A stretch of DNA of 64,000 nucleotides, taken from Acanthococcus lagerstroemiae (Eukaryota > Arthropoda > Insecta > Hemiptera > Eriococcidae). The position numbers and the translations under genes are program-made. This document shows, one piece after another, positions 44,301 through 55,447 of this stretch. A model generated the notes under the pieces. It made no database searches. It had not been told where the DNA came from and worked only from the letters and a program-made list of their open reading frames with translations. Position 1 is the first letter of the stretch. The number at the start of each line of letters is the position of its first letter. Where the stretch lies: contig CM063111.1 of assembly GCA_031841125.1 (NCBI GenBank), positions 38,886,955 through 38,950,954 of the forward strand, written 5' to 3'.

Positions 44301-46084
44301 AAGAAAACACTTTTCCCGTCAAATTGTCAAGATATGGTTGAGCTCTGCGAGACATGTGAAAAAAGAAAGTACATATTAGGCATTTTTAGGTCCCATTGTG
44401 AAAATGTAATGAAAAAAAGTGCATTCCTCAGAGTTTCTTAATTTCGTCCCTCTTCATCGTAGAAAACCATGTTCCACCACCACTGGAACCATAAGAGCGA
44501 TGGGGCTAAATTTTTCCTCACCAGCTCTAATGTAGGTACTCGTTGATGCATTGGCCAAGAGATGAAGACTATAAGAAATACGGGTTTATTAGTTTGACCA
44601 TCAGGCGTTTGCTGATCTCTCGAAGCCCCTGATTTTTCCAATTTTGATTGCAAAGTTGGGCCATTTTCCGAATCTACTGAATCTCCTTATAAGTTACTAA
44701 AAATCATCCATTCAAAACTGGAGAAATAAAAAACTTCCAAAGTCGGAAAATGACCCCTGGATGTCCCCCATTCTCCATTTTTCAGATACATGAACACCTT
44801 GTTTGGGGTCCTATTAGACGAATAATGGAGAGGATACGCGTCGAGACCTGGTTAGTCGGGAGGTAAAAGAGGTACTTACTAGAAACGTTGTTTGTCGAGT
44901 AATGAGAGAAATACTAATCCGACTAATAAGCTGCAGCTTTCGCAATACAAGATCTTGAACTTCCGTCGCGTAAAACTCGATTCCTGTTTGACCTTTCGGC
45001 TTGCAGTGTAACCTCTTCAATATCCTAACCGTTTCAAGCGATCTTATGGAAAGGTCTGTTTTTCTAACCGGCTATAAAGATTAAAGAAGAGCTGGTTGAA
45101 CAGAAATGATAATTACGTATACCATGAGATTGAACAGCGAGTGTGAAGGATGTTTGTCGCATGTATAATTACATGTGGGTGCGGTTGGAAGCAAGGCAGG
45201 TTTTTTTCTCTTCTCTGTGGTTTTCCGGGTTCACCTAACTGGAACTCGAAAGTGGCTGATTCTTTATTTTGTGTTCGAGAAGTTTACAATTCAAAAAACT
45301 GGGCTACGCGTATGTTTGGCATATCAGCTGTGCAGTGTTTACGGTTTTATTTTCTGCCCTTCTTTTTTCTCTCGAATGAACGAATCGAAACTAGATACGA
45401 GGAGAGTATAGAGTGTTTCCGCCCGGAAATACGTTATTATTAAATATAATGTAGACGTATTGTGTTTCTCGAATGCTTACGCGGTGCAAACTGAACGAAA
45501 GTACTCGATTTTGTGCTGTAGTTGACATTTGTGATTGCATATTCTGTTGAAATAACCGAATTGTGAATCAGTTGTGTGATCTGGGAGGTACATGATGAAC
45601 AGGGTGTGTATTGATCATAAACGTCATGAATGTCATAAAAATGTCACGAATTCAATTGTATGTTTAATTTGCTTTTTCCCGAAAATCATAAATTCTCTCC
45701 AAATTCTTCTGAAATAAAGAAACAATTGAAAAATATCATCTTTTCTAAGTGTGAACTCCAAAACACTAACAAAGGAAGAAATTGAATAAGTATCCCTGAA
45801 ACGTCAAAATTAATTCTTGTTTATGCAATTTATGCTCCCTAATAAGGAGTATTGTGACCCCATGATAAAAGTCCTTATTTTCACAGGATTGTATTTGGTA
45901 GACACCCTGATGAAGCACTTGCCTACCTAACATTTCAGCCTCCCTCGTCTTAATGGAAACCAGAAACCCTGGTTTTCAGTGCTCCTGTGAAATTACTGAA
46001 AGCCCGCTCCTGAGTAGAATCACGTGAAATCAAGGACGTGGTGTAGAAGGGATTTGAGGTGTCCCCCAGAAGTTTTGTCGTGTA
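44301..46084. other. Intergenic DNA, no gene seen
   Basis: The minus-strand frame at 44438-44653 is Trp-rich and the plus-strand frames at 45150-45443 overlap each other. None has a domain that I recognise or supported splice sites. Confidence 0.4.
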
Positions 46085-47448
46085 ATTAAGTCAAAGGTTT
46101 ACAAAGAAAAAGAACAAACAGGCTGACCAACAGCTACTGGAAGAAACTTTGAAACTTACACAGAGGGAATATAAGGAAGAAATCTTTAACTCTGAAAACA
46201 AAGCCTGGATGAAGCTTGTCTCTCATTCAGAGGTCTGGGGAATGCCACAGAAAATAGTAAAGGAACACAATAAAAAGTTTAAGTTTCCTCGACTAAAAAC
46301 CACCGATAGAAGTATCACAGACAAAAAAGAAAAACATCAAAAAATTCTTGAACAACTTTTTCCACAAACAATAGATGCATTACGAAACTTTACCATCAAC
46401 AAATTCAACGAAACCAAAATTAGTCAACACACAATTACTAGTATAGTATAAAAACTGAATAATAGGAAGGCTAACGGTCAAGATAACATACCTATCAAAT
46501 AAAATGATAAAAATAATGAATAAAAATAGGTAACCCAGAAATACTGAAAAAAGTACTAGAAAAATACTTGAACTTTGAAACCTTTCCGGAAAGATGGAAA
46601 ACCGGGAAAATAAAACTGTTAAATTAACCAGATAACGACTCAACAGAAATAAACTCCTACAGACCAATCACACTACTGTCCACAGTAGGCAAACTTTATG
46701 AAAAGATAATTAAACACTATTTAAACGAAGAAATGAACAAAAATTACATTCTCTTAAAAATCACTTTGGCTATAGGGAGGGAAAATCAGCAGAAACGGCA
46801 CTTGATGAAATGACTAAAACAATATATAATTTTAAGAAAAGGTACCACCACACCATACTAATAAGCTTTGGTGTACAGGGTGCCTTTAATTGAATGAAAT
46901 GGTCAGGTGTACTCAAGTCATGAAGGTGAACAAAATAAGCCCACACGTGTTACAACTGACTAAAAGTTTTCTAGTGAATAGAAAAATAGTAGTGCTAGAT
47001 GAAATACCTCCCTTTTCTTCGAAAAGTCGGTAAAAGAAAACGAAATTTTAGAATACAACCTCAGCGCAGGAATGCCCCAAGGTTCAGCCTTCTCTCTCAC
47101 CCTATTCGATGTAGCAATGCCAGAAGTACTTAGGAAAATAAAAGAAAGAAAAAGCATTAATCTGTTGAGTTTCGCAGACGACTTACTGCTAATTATAGGA
47201 GTGAATGAGGTAGACGGCGATTCACAAAAAGTAACACGACATTAAAAGAACTCAGTCTCCAACTAAATCCTAACAAAATACAAATGTTGCTTGTATCAGG
47301 AAGACACAATAAGGGAGAACTTCTTCGAATCATAGAATAAAAGATCAAGCTAAACCGAGAAACCATACAGTTCAAAAACGAAATTAAATACCTAGGGATG
47401 ATAATAGATCATAATATGAACTTTAAGATTAAACACATATACATAAAT

Positions 47449-48065
47449 CAGGGCTAGGATTTTTATACGCTAAAAAACCGAAAATATGCGCTAAAAATGT
47501 AAAAATATGCGCTATAAAACTCACCCTCATGGGTATCGAAATGTAGGGTTTTCGAAGCACTAGAATAAGAGCTATTCGTTTTAACGTTTATTTCATTAAA
47601 TCATCAAACACACAAAGAATTTTTTCATTTCCAAATAATCGCAATTGTAGTTCGCAGCTTCGCAGTTTAAAGCCTTAAATAAGCTTTTATGTAGGGGAAA
47701 AAAATTGTCTCTAATTTTCTAGTCTTCAGCTGACCTTCTTCCAGCAGCTTACTGCAAAGAGCTAACACCCTGTTACATGTTTTTTTGTTGTTTTTTTTAT
47801 TTAGAAAATCGTGAAAATTATGAAAATTCTGTCAATAGAATGATTTTTGGCTAGTTTTTGGGAAAATATGCGTTAACAACCTCAAATATGCGGTATTCGG
47901 GTATTTTTCAGCTAAAATATGCATTTATGGCCTAAATATGCAAAAATATGCGCTATAAACTTTTGCATACGGATTCAGAATTTCATGATTCGCAAAGATA
48001 ATGTGGATATGCGCTATCTAGTATTACGAGAGCAAATATGCATTTACATAAAAATCCTAGTCTTA
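47449..48065. mobile_element. hAT-like element (617 bp) with subterminal ATATGCGCTA repeats
   Basis: The left end CAGGGCTAGGATTTTTAT is mirrored on the right by ATAAAAATCCTAGTCTTA, with the terminal bases decayed. Flanks TACATAAAT (47440-47448) and TACATAAT (48066-48073) look like the 8-bp duplication with one indel. ATATGCGCT or a near variant occurs about nine times near the two ends. It splits the LINE between HIYIN and IDKIVK. Confidence 0.7.
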
Positions 48066-48472
48066 TACATAATAGATAAGATTGTGAAATACTACAATAA
48101 AATAAGAGCACTGTATAGTAACACATGTGGATATGATACTCAAAAAAGAGAAATTTTATGCAACGCCTCGGTCGATCAATTACGGAATACGGATCCTCAA
48201 TTTACTTTGAAAGAATAAGGAAATCAGACATTAAAAAACTAAAAACCTTGCAAAGACTCATATTCAATATCAGGATATAGAACGATCTCCTTCACAGCAG
48301 TCCACGTAATAGCTGGAATAATCCCAGCAGAACTTCAATTAAGCCAGACTAACCAAATGAAACAAGTAAAATCAGAATATGAAGCTGGTGAAATAAACAA
48401 AGAAACTCGAAATAATAAAATAATGAAAATAAAGGAAGAGACGATTCAAAATTGGCAAAAATCATACAATAA

Positions 48473-48724
48473 CAGGGTGGCCACTTTTTGGAAATCCTAA
48501 AAGTTAGGGAATGTTGAAAAAAAAAAATCGAAAAAGTCAGAGAATTTTGAAGAAAATTTTATGATGTGAAAGCATTGTACAATTTCCTCTGACAGACTCG
48601 GTTGAACATTCCCCCCCCCCCCCGCCCACCCAATAGTTAATTTGTTACGAAAAAGTTGTAAAATGGTCTGGAAAAATCTGGAAAAGTCAGGGAACATTAT
48701 TCTCCGGAAAAAGTGGACACCCTG
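48473..48724. mobile_element. MITE (252 bp) with AATAA duplication
   Basis: The left end CAGGGTGGCCACTTTTTGGA matches the complement of the right end, CAGGGTGTCCACTTTTTCCG. AATAA flanks it at 48468-48472 and 48725-48729. Removing the element and one AATAA joins the LINE frame as SYNKEKAGRRT. It includes a run of C at 48610-48623. Confidence 0.75.
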
Positions 48725-49110
48725 AATAAGGAAAAGGCAGGAAGAAGAACAATTAAACTAATCCCAGATATCAACACCAAAATGCAAAATGAACATTTTA
48801 AATCAGATAACTATCTCACATAATATCTAAGTGACCAAGGGAATTTGGCAAACTTCCTACGAAAGTTTAAAATAGTTGAAAATGGCACATGCAGGGAATG
48901 CTGTGCAGAGGAAGACACCCCGGACCATGCCTTCAGAGACTGCAGAAAACTAAAAAAATTAATGGAGAGATATAATATCAATGACCTGGAGAAGGACATT
49001 ATGAAAAAAGAAAATTTGCTGGGAAAAAAAAAAGTAAAAATAATTCTGGAATAGAATTGAATATGATAGAAGGGTGAATTATAAGTAGAATTACGTGTAG
49101 CATAATGTAT

Positions 49111-49720
49111 TATTTTTAAAATGTGCCCATTCCCTTAAGGTATAATTACAAGCAAAAGGAATTCGCCACTTCCATAAGACGAGAAACAAAATGTAAAAAT
49201 CCCATAGAAGTGAGCAATTTGTAGATTTAAAAAAAAAAATCAAAGGGTTAAGAACTATTCCCTCCTTTATCTAAGTAATCGTATTTTTGTATTTTTGAAA
49301 CTTGAATAAATATCCCTTCCTCTATACGTAAGAAAAATTCACGTGCTATCAGAGACGATTTGAGCAATTTTTATGAGGGGGTTGTGGATTATAAAAATGC
49401 CGAATTACCAATTAGAAATTTTAAAAATGCCCTTTTCCAAATTTTTCTCAGAAGATCAGTAATGTCTGAAACATTGCGAAGATTACTTATATTGTATTCA
49501 ATATTTGAGGCAATAAAATAGTAACCGTCCAAATTAAAAGGGCACGTCGGTCCAAACCAATAATTTTACAGGAGACACTTTTAGTTGAAGAGTACCGTTT
49601 GACCTACCAGAATCGAACATAATCTCAAAATCGATTTTTTGGACTGAAGTGCTCTTTTAGTATGGAAGGTCACAATAAAAAGTACATAAATGTAGATGGA
49701 TATAAATTTAACACAAAAAA
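49111..49720. other. Intergenic DNA, no gene seen
   Basis: AT-rich; may include the 3' UTR of the LINE relic to about 49200. No other feature. Confidence 0.45.
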
Positions 49721-51500
49721 TTAAATTATTAGACGGTTTTTGAGCAGGCACCATTGTTGCACCAACTGCTTTAAATTTATATTATCGAGTACATCTTTAT
49801 TACCGCTTAACATTAACAAGTCATGCATTCGATGATCCCTCATTATTGACCGAAGTGAGCTTTTTATCAGTTTCAATTTACTGGAGCTCCTCTCGTTGTA
49901 GACGGTGGTCACAGCTGCTGTGTATACCAGTCTTACTAACTGATTTGTAATTGGGAGCGATTTCGTCTTTTCTTCAGCAGTCGTTTTTACTTCTGTAAAA
50001 CTGCATGCATTTTTTGATTACACTTGCACTTTCAGGCAGGACGTCCAACTCGCTGTTGATCGATTCGTAGTCTACGACATTTCGCGTGTCAATTCTTGGA
50101 GGGAAAATTTGTAGTTTTCTTTTTATTTCTTCTTCAGTATGATCTGAATTCATCGGCAACGGAAAAGTTTTAATGAGCGGCCCAAAAATTTTGAATGATT
50201 TAGTCAAATTTTCACCGCTTTACATGAAAACTGAATCCAATACTTCCGAGAAATTCTACTTTGTAAAAGTTCAAAAAATTTAAATGGATATTCGTTTCCT
50301 GATTTTCATCAATTTTTTTGGTGGTTTTCGTTTTTGGTGATGTCTTTGAAAGTCAGTCAGTCTCTGCACATACGCCTACCTTTGTAGCATACGCCTTCGC
50401 TGCATTAATCAGGTTATTTATTGCGACAGTATTATTTCGTAATGAAGATAATGTTTCATTCAATGATTCCATGAGATCTGCGGCATCAATTACTCTGAAA
50501 TGTATGGATTGTAATTGATCAGTTGCGAGACTTGAAAATTAAGTTCTTTATTAAGTACAATGATACGATGAAATCGAAATTTAATAATTTCTTAAGTAAA
50601 GTGTAATCTCTTGACCATGTGGAACTATCTACACTGCTGTCGTTTGATATTTCTCGAGTGATCCCAACAATTTCTTCAAAAGAAATAAGTACCGCTTTGA
50701 TGAATTCTGTTCGTGCAGCCCACCTCGTCTTGGAGAGATTTTTCATATCCAGTGAATTTTCTACTTCTTTTCACTTTTTCTTCAAACGGTCATGTCGATT
50801 TGTATTAGCAGAAAAGAAACCATACTAAGGTTCAAGTACAATGAATAAATCTGCTATTATTTCCCCTCTGTTCTGACGCCGGCTCATTCAGGGCGTTTCC
50901 AGGGTAGGGGTTGCGGTGTCCGGGGGCCAATTTGGCATGTATGCATCGCCATACGCCTCTTTATGATCGAAATCTGCTATTACTGTACTGCTAGCGCACG
51001 CGTGCTCTAATGAAGCTGTTCAAACGATGAGCTTGACATGGAATAAAAGCTACGGTACCTATGGCCCATTGATTAGGAAAGTTTGATTTGCGTCCCGTTA
51101 TACGCGCTGGACATGTTCGCTGCAAAATCATAAGATTGAAAGGCAATAGTTTTTGGATCCAAACCTTTTTCAGTAAGTTTTTAAACGATGGCTTTTGCAA
51201 AATCTGCTTCAGATTTATCTTCAATTTCGCCGTAATCAATAACTCTTTCAACGATACTTCCACTTGAATCAGCATAACGAACACCAAACGATAACTGGTC
51301 TTTATGATTCAAATCTGGTGTCGTGTCGGCCATTACGCTCAAAAACTGTCCTTTTTTGATATCTTCAAGTATTTGTTTCTCGACTTTTTGAGAAAGTGAC
51401 GCAGTAAATTCGTTTTAAGAAGTATTAGACATATATGTGACATGGTGTTTTCGAAACTCCTTTTCTTTTAACCACTTTTGTAGGGATGGTTATCTGGATA
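49721..51500 (-). pseudogene. ZMYM1-like hAT transposase relic, minus strand
   Basis: From high to low coordinate the minus strand shows FLSVMADTTPDLNHKDQLSF, GVRYADSSGSIVERVIDYGE, EKGLDPKTIAFQSYDFAANM, then a retroposon insertion at 50860-50969. It continues with LSKTRWAARTEFIKAVLISF, VIDAADLMESL, and near 49912-49721 ERSSSKLKLIKSSLRSIMRD, the hAT dimerisation motif. The catalytic region matches ZMYM1-like and DUF4371-type transposases. Several frame changes are needed, so it is dead. N-terminal remains may extend to about 52260. Confidence 0.7.
50860..50969 (-). mobile_element. Short GC-rich SINE-like retroposon, copy A3, with 13-bp TSD
   Basis: Bounded by AAATCTGCTATTA at 50847-50859 and again at 50970-50982, a perfect 13-bp duplication. 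Minus-strand ends are TCTGACGCCGG-like at the start of the other copies' shared region (here GAACAGAGGGGAA lies next to it) and GCATCGCCATACGCCTCTTT at the 3' side. It lies inside the hAT relic, so it is younger than that element's death or nearly so. Confidence 0.75.
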
Positions 51501-52602
51501 GAAGAGCAACGATTTGATGAAAATCACCATCTTTCTCATCATTATCGCCTCGAAAAGCAAGATCTTCACGAGTGAGCGTTCGGGTCGATAATTTCAGCGT
51601 TAAACGTTTTTTCATATTCTAACTGTATCGTTTCTATCAATTTCCAAAATTTTACCAAAATTGCCGAATGAAAAATGTCTGAGGGGGGGGGGGTGACATA
51701 CTCCCTCTCGCACCGGCTCTGCGTGCTATTATCCTTGAATGAACTATTGGCAAAAGTGAAATGAAAGTCTGTGATGATCTGTGATGGATGGTGAATTTCA
51801 CAGAGCTCTGTATCCCTCATATCCTGGGCCGTAATATGGTTTCAGAGTTGGCAGATTGGTAGTTTCAGCTACGCAGGCAATTCATACCTCTTCGGCGTTT
51901 TTTGTGTTATGTTATTGCCCAAAAGTTGAAGAATTTTCCTTTTTTTCGCTTTAATAGTTGGAGAAGCTTTGATTTTCGCCCACTCAATAAGTGTGCTTCA
52001 CTTCGCTATTATCTTTGCCGAAAACAGTTCCATGTAAAAACCTCGTCGATGTACTCGTAATTAATTTTTTCAAGCATTCCGTACAGAATCGCTGCGCATA
52101 AATCCGTCCCGCTTCTCGAGAACCAGTTCTATGTCATTCAGTGTTGTTCGAATACTTTCTCTAGGTGGCTTCGAAATGGATTTTGGTTTCCAGTGATGCA
52201 GAAGTCGAATATTATAAACAGTGCGATTTCTGGGAACAGATGTAAACGTCAGTGCAATGCCCACCAGCGCAATGAATTCATGTGTTGTGAGTCATAACAC
52301 TGCAGCAGTCTCCCCACAACTTATAAACAATGAATTATGACTCGTTGAATTCCGCAACAGTTACCTGAAAATATTATGCGAACGTGTGCGACTGTATAGC
52401 GCTTTGTTCGTTGATTGTAGAAGTACGAAATTAATTATTCCTGAAATTATATTTTAAACAAATCGCAGTTTAGGTGACGATGATAATTCCCAGCAGTCGT
52501 TCTTTTTTCGACTGAAAAATTGTTGATGTACGCGAAATTATCGGCCTGCATATGATAATAGAATGTATGTATGACGTATTCGCTCAGTGGTCTGATTTCA
52601 TG
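51501..52602. other. Intergenic DNA, possible N-terminal hAT remains
   Basis: Minus-strand frames at 51566-51820 and 52070-52264 may be decayed N-terminal parts of the hAT transposase, but I see no firm motif. A G-run with CACCGGCTCTG nearby (51680-51720) looks like the end of another small element. Confidence 0.35.
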
Positions 52603-52610
52603 AGTAGATT

Positions 52611-54065
52611 GGTGTGTGGTGGGACGTATGGCGATGCACGCATGCCAAAGTGGCCCCTATGACACCGCACCCCCGGCCACAGGAACTAACCTTTCGAGCA
52701 TCGCGTCAGTGACCGGAGGGACGCCTTGGGGCCGGGCCCGAGCCCCCATTTCTACGTGCCGGAACGGTGCGCGCGTCCTACCAGGGCCACCACGGGGTTC
52801 CCTACTGACCGAGTTCCGCACTCCCTGAGCGCTCGCCTGGAAATTTCAGGTCCCCCACGGGCGGACGCGCTGCCTCTCTTCACTCACCCCTCAACTCCTC
52901 ATCTTGGTCCGTGTGTCGACACAGGTAGGTGGTGACGACGGGTGAGTCCTACCGGTGGGTCCGCAGTGCAGCTGCAGCAGCTCTTCTCTAGGATGGTGCA
53001 GAGTTCTCCTCCTGTTCGATGATGTGGGCCGAGCTTGGTGAATCGCCGGCCCTCAGTCTCGACCACTCCGTCTGCATCTTCTTCTTCATGATGGCCGAGA
53101 CAAAGGCCGACACCCGGTTCCAACTGCTTCCGTTCTTAATCATCTTCGGAACCAGGGTGTCCGACGCGAGACGGCTGATCACGCCGACGTCGTCGTCTTC
53201 TTCTTCATCGTCGCCGCCGGGATCGATCGCTGTTGTGGCTGTCCCGCGCCTCTCCTGCTCCCAGGCCTCACACTCGAACAGGGTGTGCCAAGGTATGTCC
53301 TCCGCCCCTCGATCACAGTGCGTGCACACGGGGCTCGGCGCTATCAACATCCGATGTAGGTACGTGCCGAAGCTCCTGTGGCAGCTCAATACTTGGATAA
53401 GGTGGAAGTTAAGCGCTCCGTGCGTTCTTCCTACCCATCCGTCGAGGTCGCGTATCAGCGCTCGGGTCCACTCGCCCTTGGTCGAATGGGCAAGCGCATC
53501 CTTCCACTTCCGAAGCGTGTCCTGCTGGATGACTCGCTTGACCCGAAGTGCCTCCCGTTTCGTCTTCACTTTCTTCGCTCCGTATACCACCGCAATTTCG
53601 CCGACCTTGAGTTCGATCGGCGGTATACGCGCTAACACGCCTACTGCATCCGAAGAAACAGTGCGGTACGCACTGACACACCTCATCGCGGCTTTTCGCT
53701 GGATCTTCTCCATCTCCGCTCTCCTGTATGGTATATCGATGGCGTCGGCGAATACTGGCGCCCTGTATAGGAGGACCGACATGATGACGTTCACGTACAT
53801 CCTACGTCGCTGCTCTCTCGGCCCCCCTAGGTTCGACATCAGACGGGACAGCTGGCCGGCTACTCGATCCGCCTTCTCAGCTGCCCGTCGGAAGTGCTCT
53901 TGGAAATGCAACTTCCCGTCGAACAACAGCCCCAGGTACTTCAGGGCTGTACAGAGCCCAATCTCCACACCTTTCAGGACAAAGGTGGGTGGGCTGTACT
54001 TGCGTCGCGTCGTGAACAAAACCGCTTCTGTCTTCTGAACCGCTAAGCACAGCCCCGCCTTCGTT
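52611..54065 (-). mobile_element. 5'-truncated R1-clade LINE with TSD, GC-rich and young
   Basis: AGTAGATT at 52603-52610 and 54066-54073 flanks the element. Read on the minus strand it begins inside the RT thumb region, continues through an intact C-terminal frame and a 3' UTR of about 375 bases, and ends CATACGTCCCACCACACACC without a poly(A) tail. GC content is far above its surroundings. An uninterrupted frame of over 350 codons in such an old landscape points to recent insertion. Confidence 0.85.
52988..54061 (-). CDS. R1-clade LINE ORF2, C-terminal fragment (RT thumb and zinc knuckle)
   Basis: C-terminal third of an R1-type reverse transcriptase polyprotein. The frame is open from the truncation point (KAGLCLAVQKTEAVLFTTRR) to a stop at 52988, about 358 codons, with no native Met because the 5' part is missing. 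It has the thumb motif KYLGLLFDGKLHFQEHF, the R1-typical ADRVAGQLSRLMSNLGGP, LLYRAPVFADAI, RKAAMRCVSAYRTVSSDAV and WVGRTHGALNFHLIQVLSCH. The zinc knuckle CTHCDRGAEDIPWHTLFEC has the Cys-Cys-His-Cys spacing. The polymerase catalytic Asp residues lie upstream and are lost, so it cannot work alone. The long plus-strand frame over the same bases is a shadow. Confidence 0.8.
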   Translation of the reverse strand, partial: KAGLCLAVQKTEAVLFTTRRKYSPPTFVLKGVEIGLCTALKYLGLLFDGKLHFQEHFRRAAEKADRVAGQLSRLMSNLGGPREQRRRMYVNVIMSVLLYRAPVFADAIDIPYRRAEMEKIQRKAAMRCVSAYRTVSSDAVGVLARIPPIELKVGEIAVVYGAKKVKTKREALRVKRVIQQDTLRKWKDALAHSTKGEWTRALIRDLDGWVGRTHGALNFHLIQVLSCHRSFGTYLHRMLIAPSPVCTHCDRGAEDIPWHTLFECEAWEQERRGTATTAIDPGGDDEEEDDDVGVISRLASDTLVPKMIKNGSSWNRVSAFVSAIMKKKMQTEWSRLRAGDSPSSAHIIEQEENSAPS

Positions 54066-54139
54066 AGTAGATTAGAGGAAATTGTATAAAAATACAGTAA
54101 TTTCGAAGCTTGGTACCCATTATTGGTATCGAAATTAGC

Positions 54140-55215
54140 GTAATTGTTCTATTGGTTTTTCAGTTGGCTGCACAAAAAGTGGAATGCCTTTGTAAATGGT
54201 AAGCCTGTCTACTTACAGAAACAGAATCTGGGAGAAATTAAGTAGGGGCTGTGAGAACAACACACAGTATAGCTTCTTGACCAGTTCAGTTCTATGCATG
54301 CGCTACCTAAATAATTCTACTGCTCTTTCCATTGACCATGCAAGAAACGGCCTCATTTTGGTCAGTTGTAGTCCCTATGTGAAGGGGCAGTGAAATCCAG
54401 AAGAAAAAGAGTAAGAAATGTTGACAACAATACCAAGTATAATTTCTCAACCAATGTCCCTTTAATTCTGTGCTAGCACTAATTTAATATGTAATTCTAT
54501 TGTTCTTTCAATTGACGGCACAATGAACTGCTATGTCTTGGTAAAGAGTAACCTTTCTACCTGGAGGAATAGGGAAATCTGGGAGGAACAAAGTAAGGGA
54601 TGTGACAACAATACCTAGTATTGTTTCTTAACTCATGTTCAATTCTACGCTTGCACTACTTTGGTAGTTTCATTGTTCTTCCAGTAAACTGTGCAAAAAA
54701 CTGTTGCGTCTTTGCCAATAGTAGCCTTTTTACTTGGAGGAACTGTGAAATCTAAGAGAAACAAAGTGGGGGATGTAACAACAACACCCAGTATAGTTTC
54801 TTGACCCATGTTCAGTGCTTGCGCTATTTTAGTAGTTCTATTGTTCTTCCAGTTGACTGTGCAAAAAACTGTTGCGTCTTTATAAATAGTAAGCATTTTA
54901 CTTGGAGGAACAGTGAAATGTGGGATAAACAAAGTAGGGGACGTAACAGCATCGGCCAGTATAGTTTTTTCATCCGTGTCAGTTCAATTATGTATATGCT
55001 TGCGCTACTTAGTATTTTTATTGTTCTTCCAGTTGACTGTGCAAGCAACTGCCGCGCCTCTATAAATAGTAACCTTTTATTTTGAGGAACTGTGAAATCT
55101 GGAAGAAATGAAGTAGGGATGTGACAACAATACGGGGTGTAGTAGTATCTGGATTCACATAATGCTGTGCTTGCATTACAAATTCTATTATTCTTTCAGT
55201 TGACCGCCTGTCGTG
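54140..55215. repeat. Tandem array, about 6 units of 167-180 bp
   Basis: The word TTCTATTGTTCTTCCAGTTG or a variant recurs with its CAGTTG at about 54161, 54329, 54509, 54682, 54850, 55030 and 55197. Units share ACTGTTGCGTCTTT, ACTTGGAGGAA, GTGAAATCTGGGA, AACAAAGTAGGGGATGTAAC and CAGTATAGTTTCTTGAC. Neighbouring units differ by 15-30%. Some spacings are multiples of three (168, 180) and frames stay open across pairs of units on both strands, giving repeated peptides. Confidence 0.8.
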
Positions 55216-55231
55216 GTTTCTCTTCTGACCC

Positions 55232-55447
55232 CTACAAGAATCTTCCAAGTAGTTCTTGTAAGAAAGATGTTTTTATCAAGTAGGCATCCCTCAATGTATG
55301 GAAGGCCTTCCTCCCCATAGAAAATTTGGAGGTTATGTGCAAAAGGCGGGAAGTTGGGAACTTCACTGCTTCCAGCTGCGCTTGTACAAATAGGACTACA
55401 ATAGCTTCACCGTTCATATTCCCCCGAAATTTGCCGCTGTCACTCAT
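55232..55447 (-). CDS. Possible short exon of unknown gene
   Basis: A 71-codon minus-strand frame starting MSDSGKFRGNMNGEAIVVLF, with ordinary amino-acid composition (balanced Lys, Arg, Asp, Glu) and better base balance than the flanks. It ends just where the tandem array begins. A weak donor-like GTAGGG overlaps the stop. I recognise no domain. It may be a chance frame or the first exon of a gene whose next exon was displaced by the array. Confidence 0.25.
   Translation of the reverse strand: MSDSGKFRGNMNGEAIVVLFVQAQLEAVKFPTSRLLHITSKFSMGRKAFHTLRDAYLIKTSFLQELLGRFL

Larger units (their letters stand above)
46085..49110 (+). pseudogene. R1/Jockey-like LINE relic (RT to C-terminus), cut by two insertions
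   Basis: Broken frames show in order the pre-RT region (LTQREYKEEIFNSENKAWMK, then VWGMPQKIV), the RT start INSYRPITLLSTVGKLYEKI, a weak ANGQDNIP block, AGMPQGSAFSLTLFDVAM and the catalytic box FADDLLLI at 47171-47194. The thumb part (KYLGMIID) runs to 47448. After the first insertion IVKYYNKIRALYS and IAGIIPAELQL appear. After the second come RRTIKLIPDIN and a zinc-knuckle end CRECCAEEDTPDHAFRDC, finishing near 49050. The catalytic Asp pair is present in DNA, but many shifts and stops kill the frame. Confidence 0.75.

Noticed and set aside
45150..45443. 97-codon frame with Cys and aromatic residues
   Set aside because: A second frame overlaps it almost fully and neither has recognisable motifs or supporting splice sites.
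46868..46880. TACAGGGTG as a mariner or hAT terminus
   Set aside because: It codes the VQGAFN-type RT motif of the surrounding LINE relic and has no inverted partner.
49721..51500. Host gene of the ZMYM1 family
   Set aside because: The resemblance is to the hAT transposase part; several frame changes and an inserted retroposon show a dead transposon.
53019..54038. Plus-strand open frame of 339 codons
   Set aside because: It overlies the minus-strand LINE frame, which has clear R1 motifs and a zinc knuckle. The plus-strand peptide is Ser/Arg-rich without domains, as expected for a GC-rich shadow.
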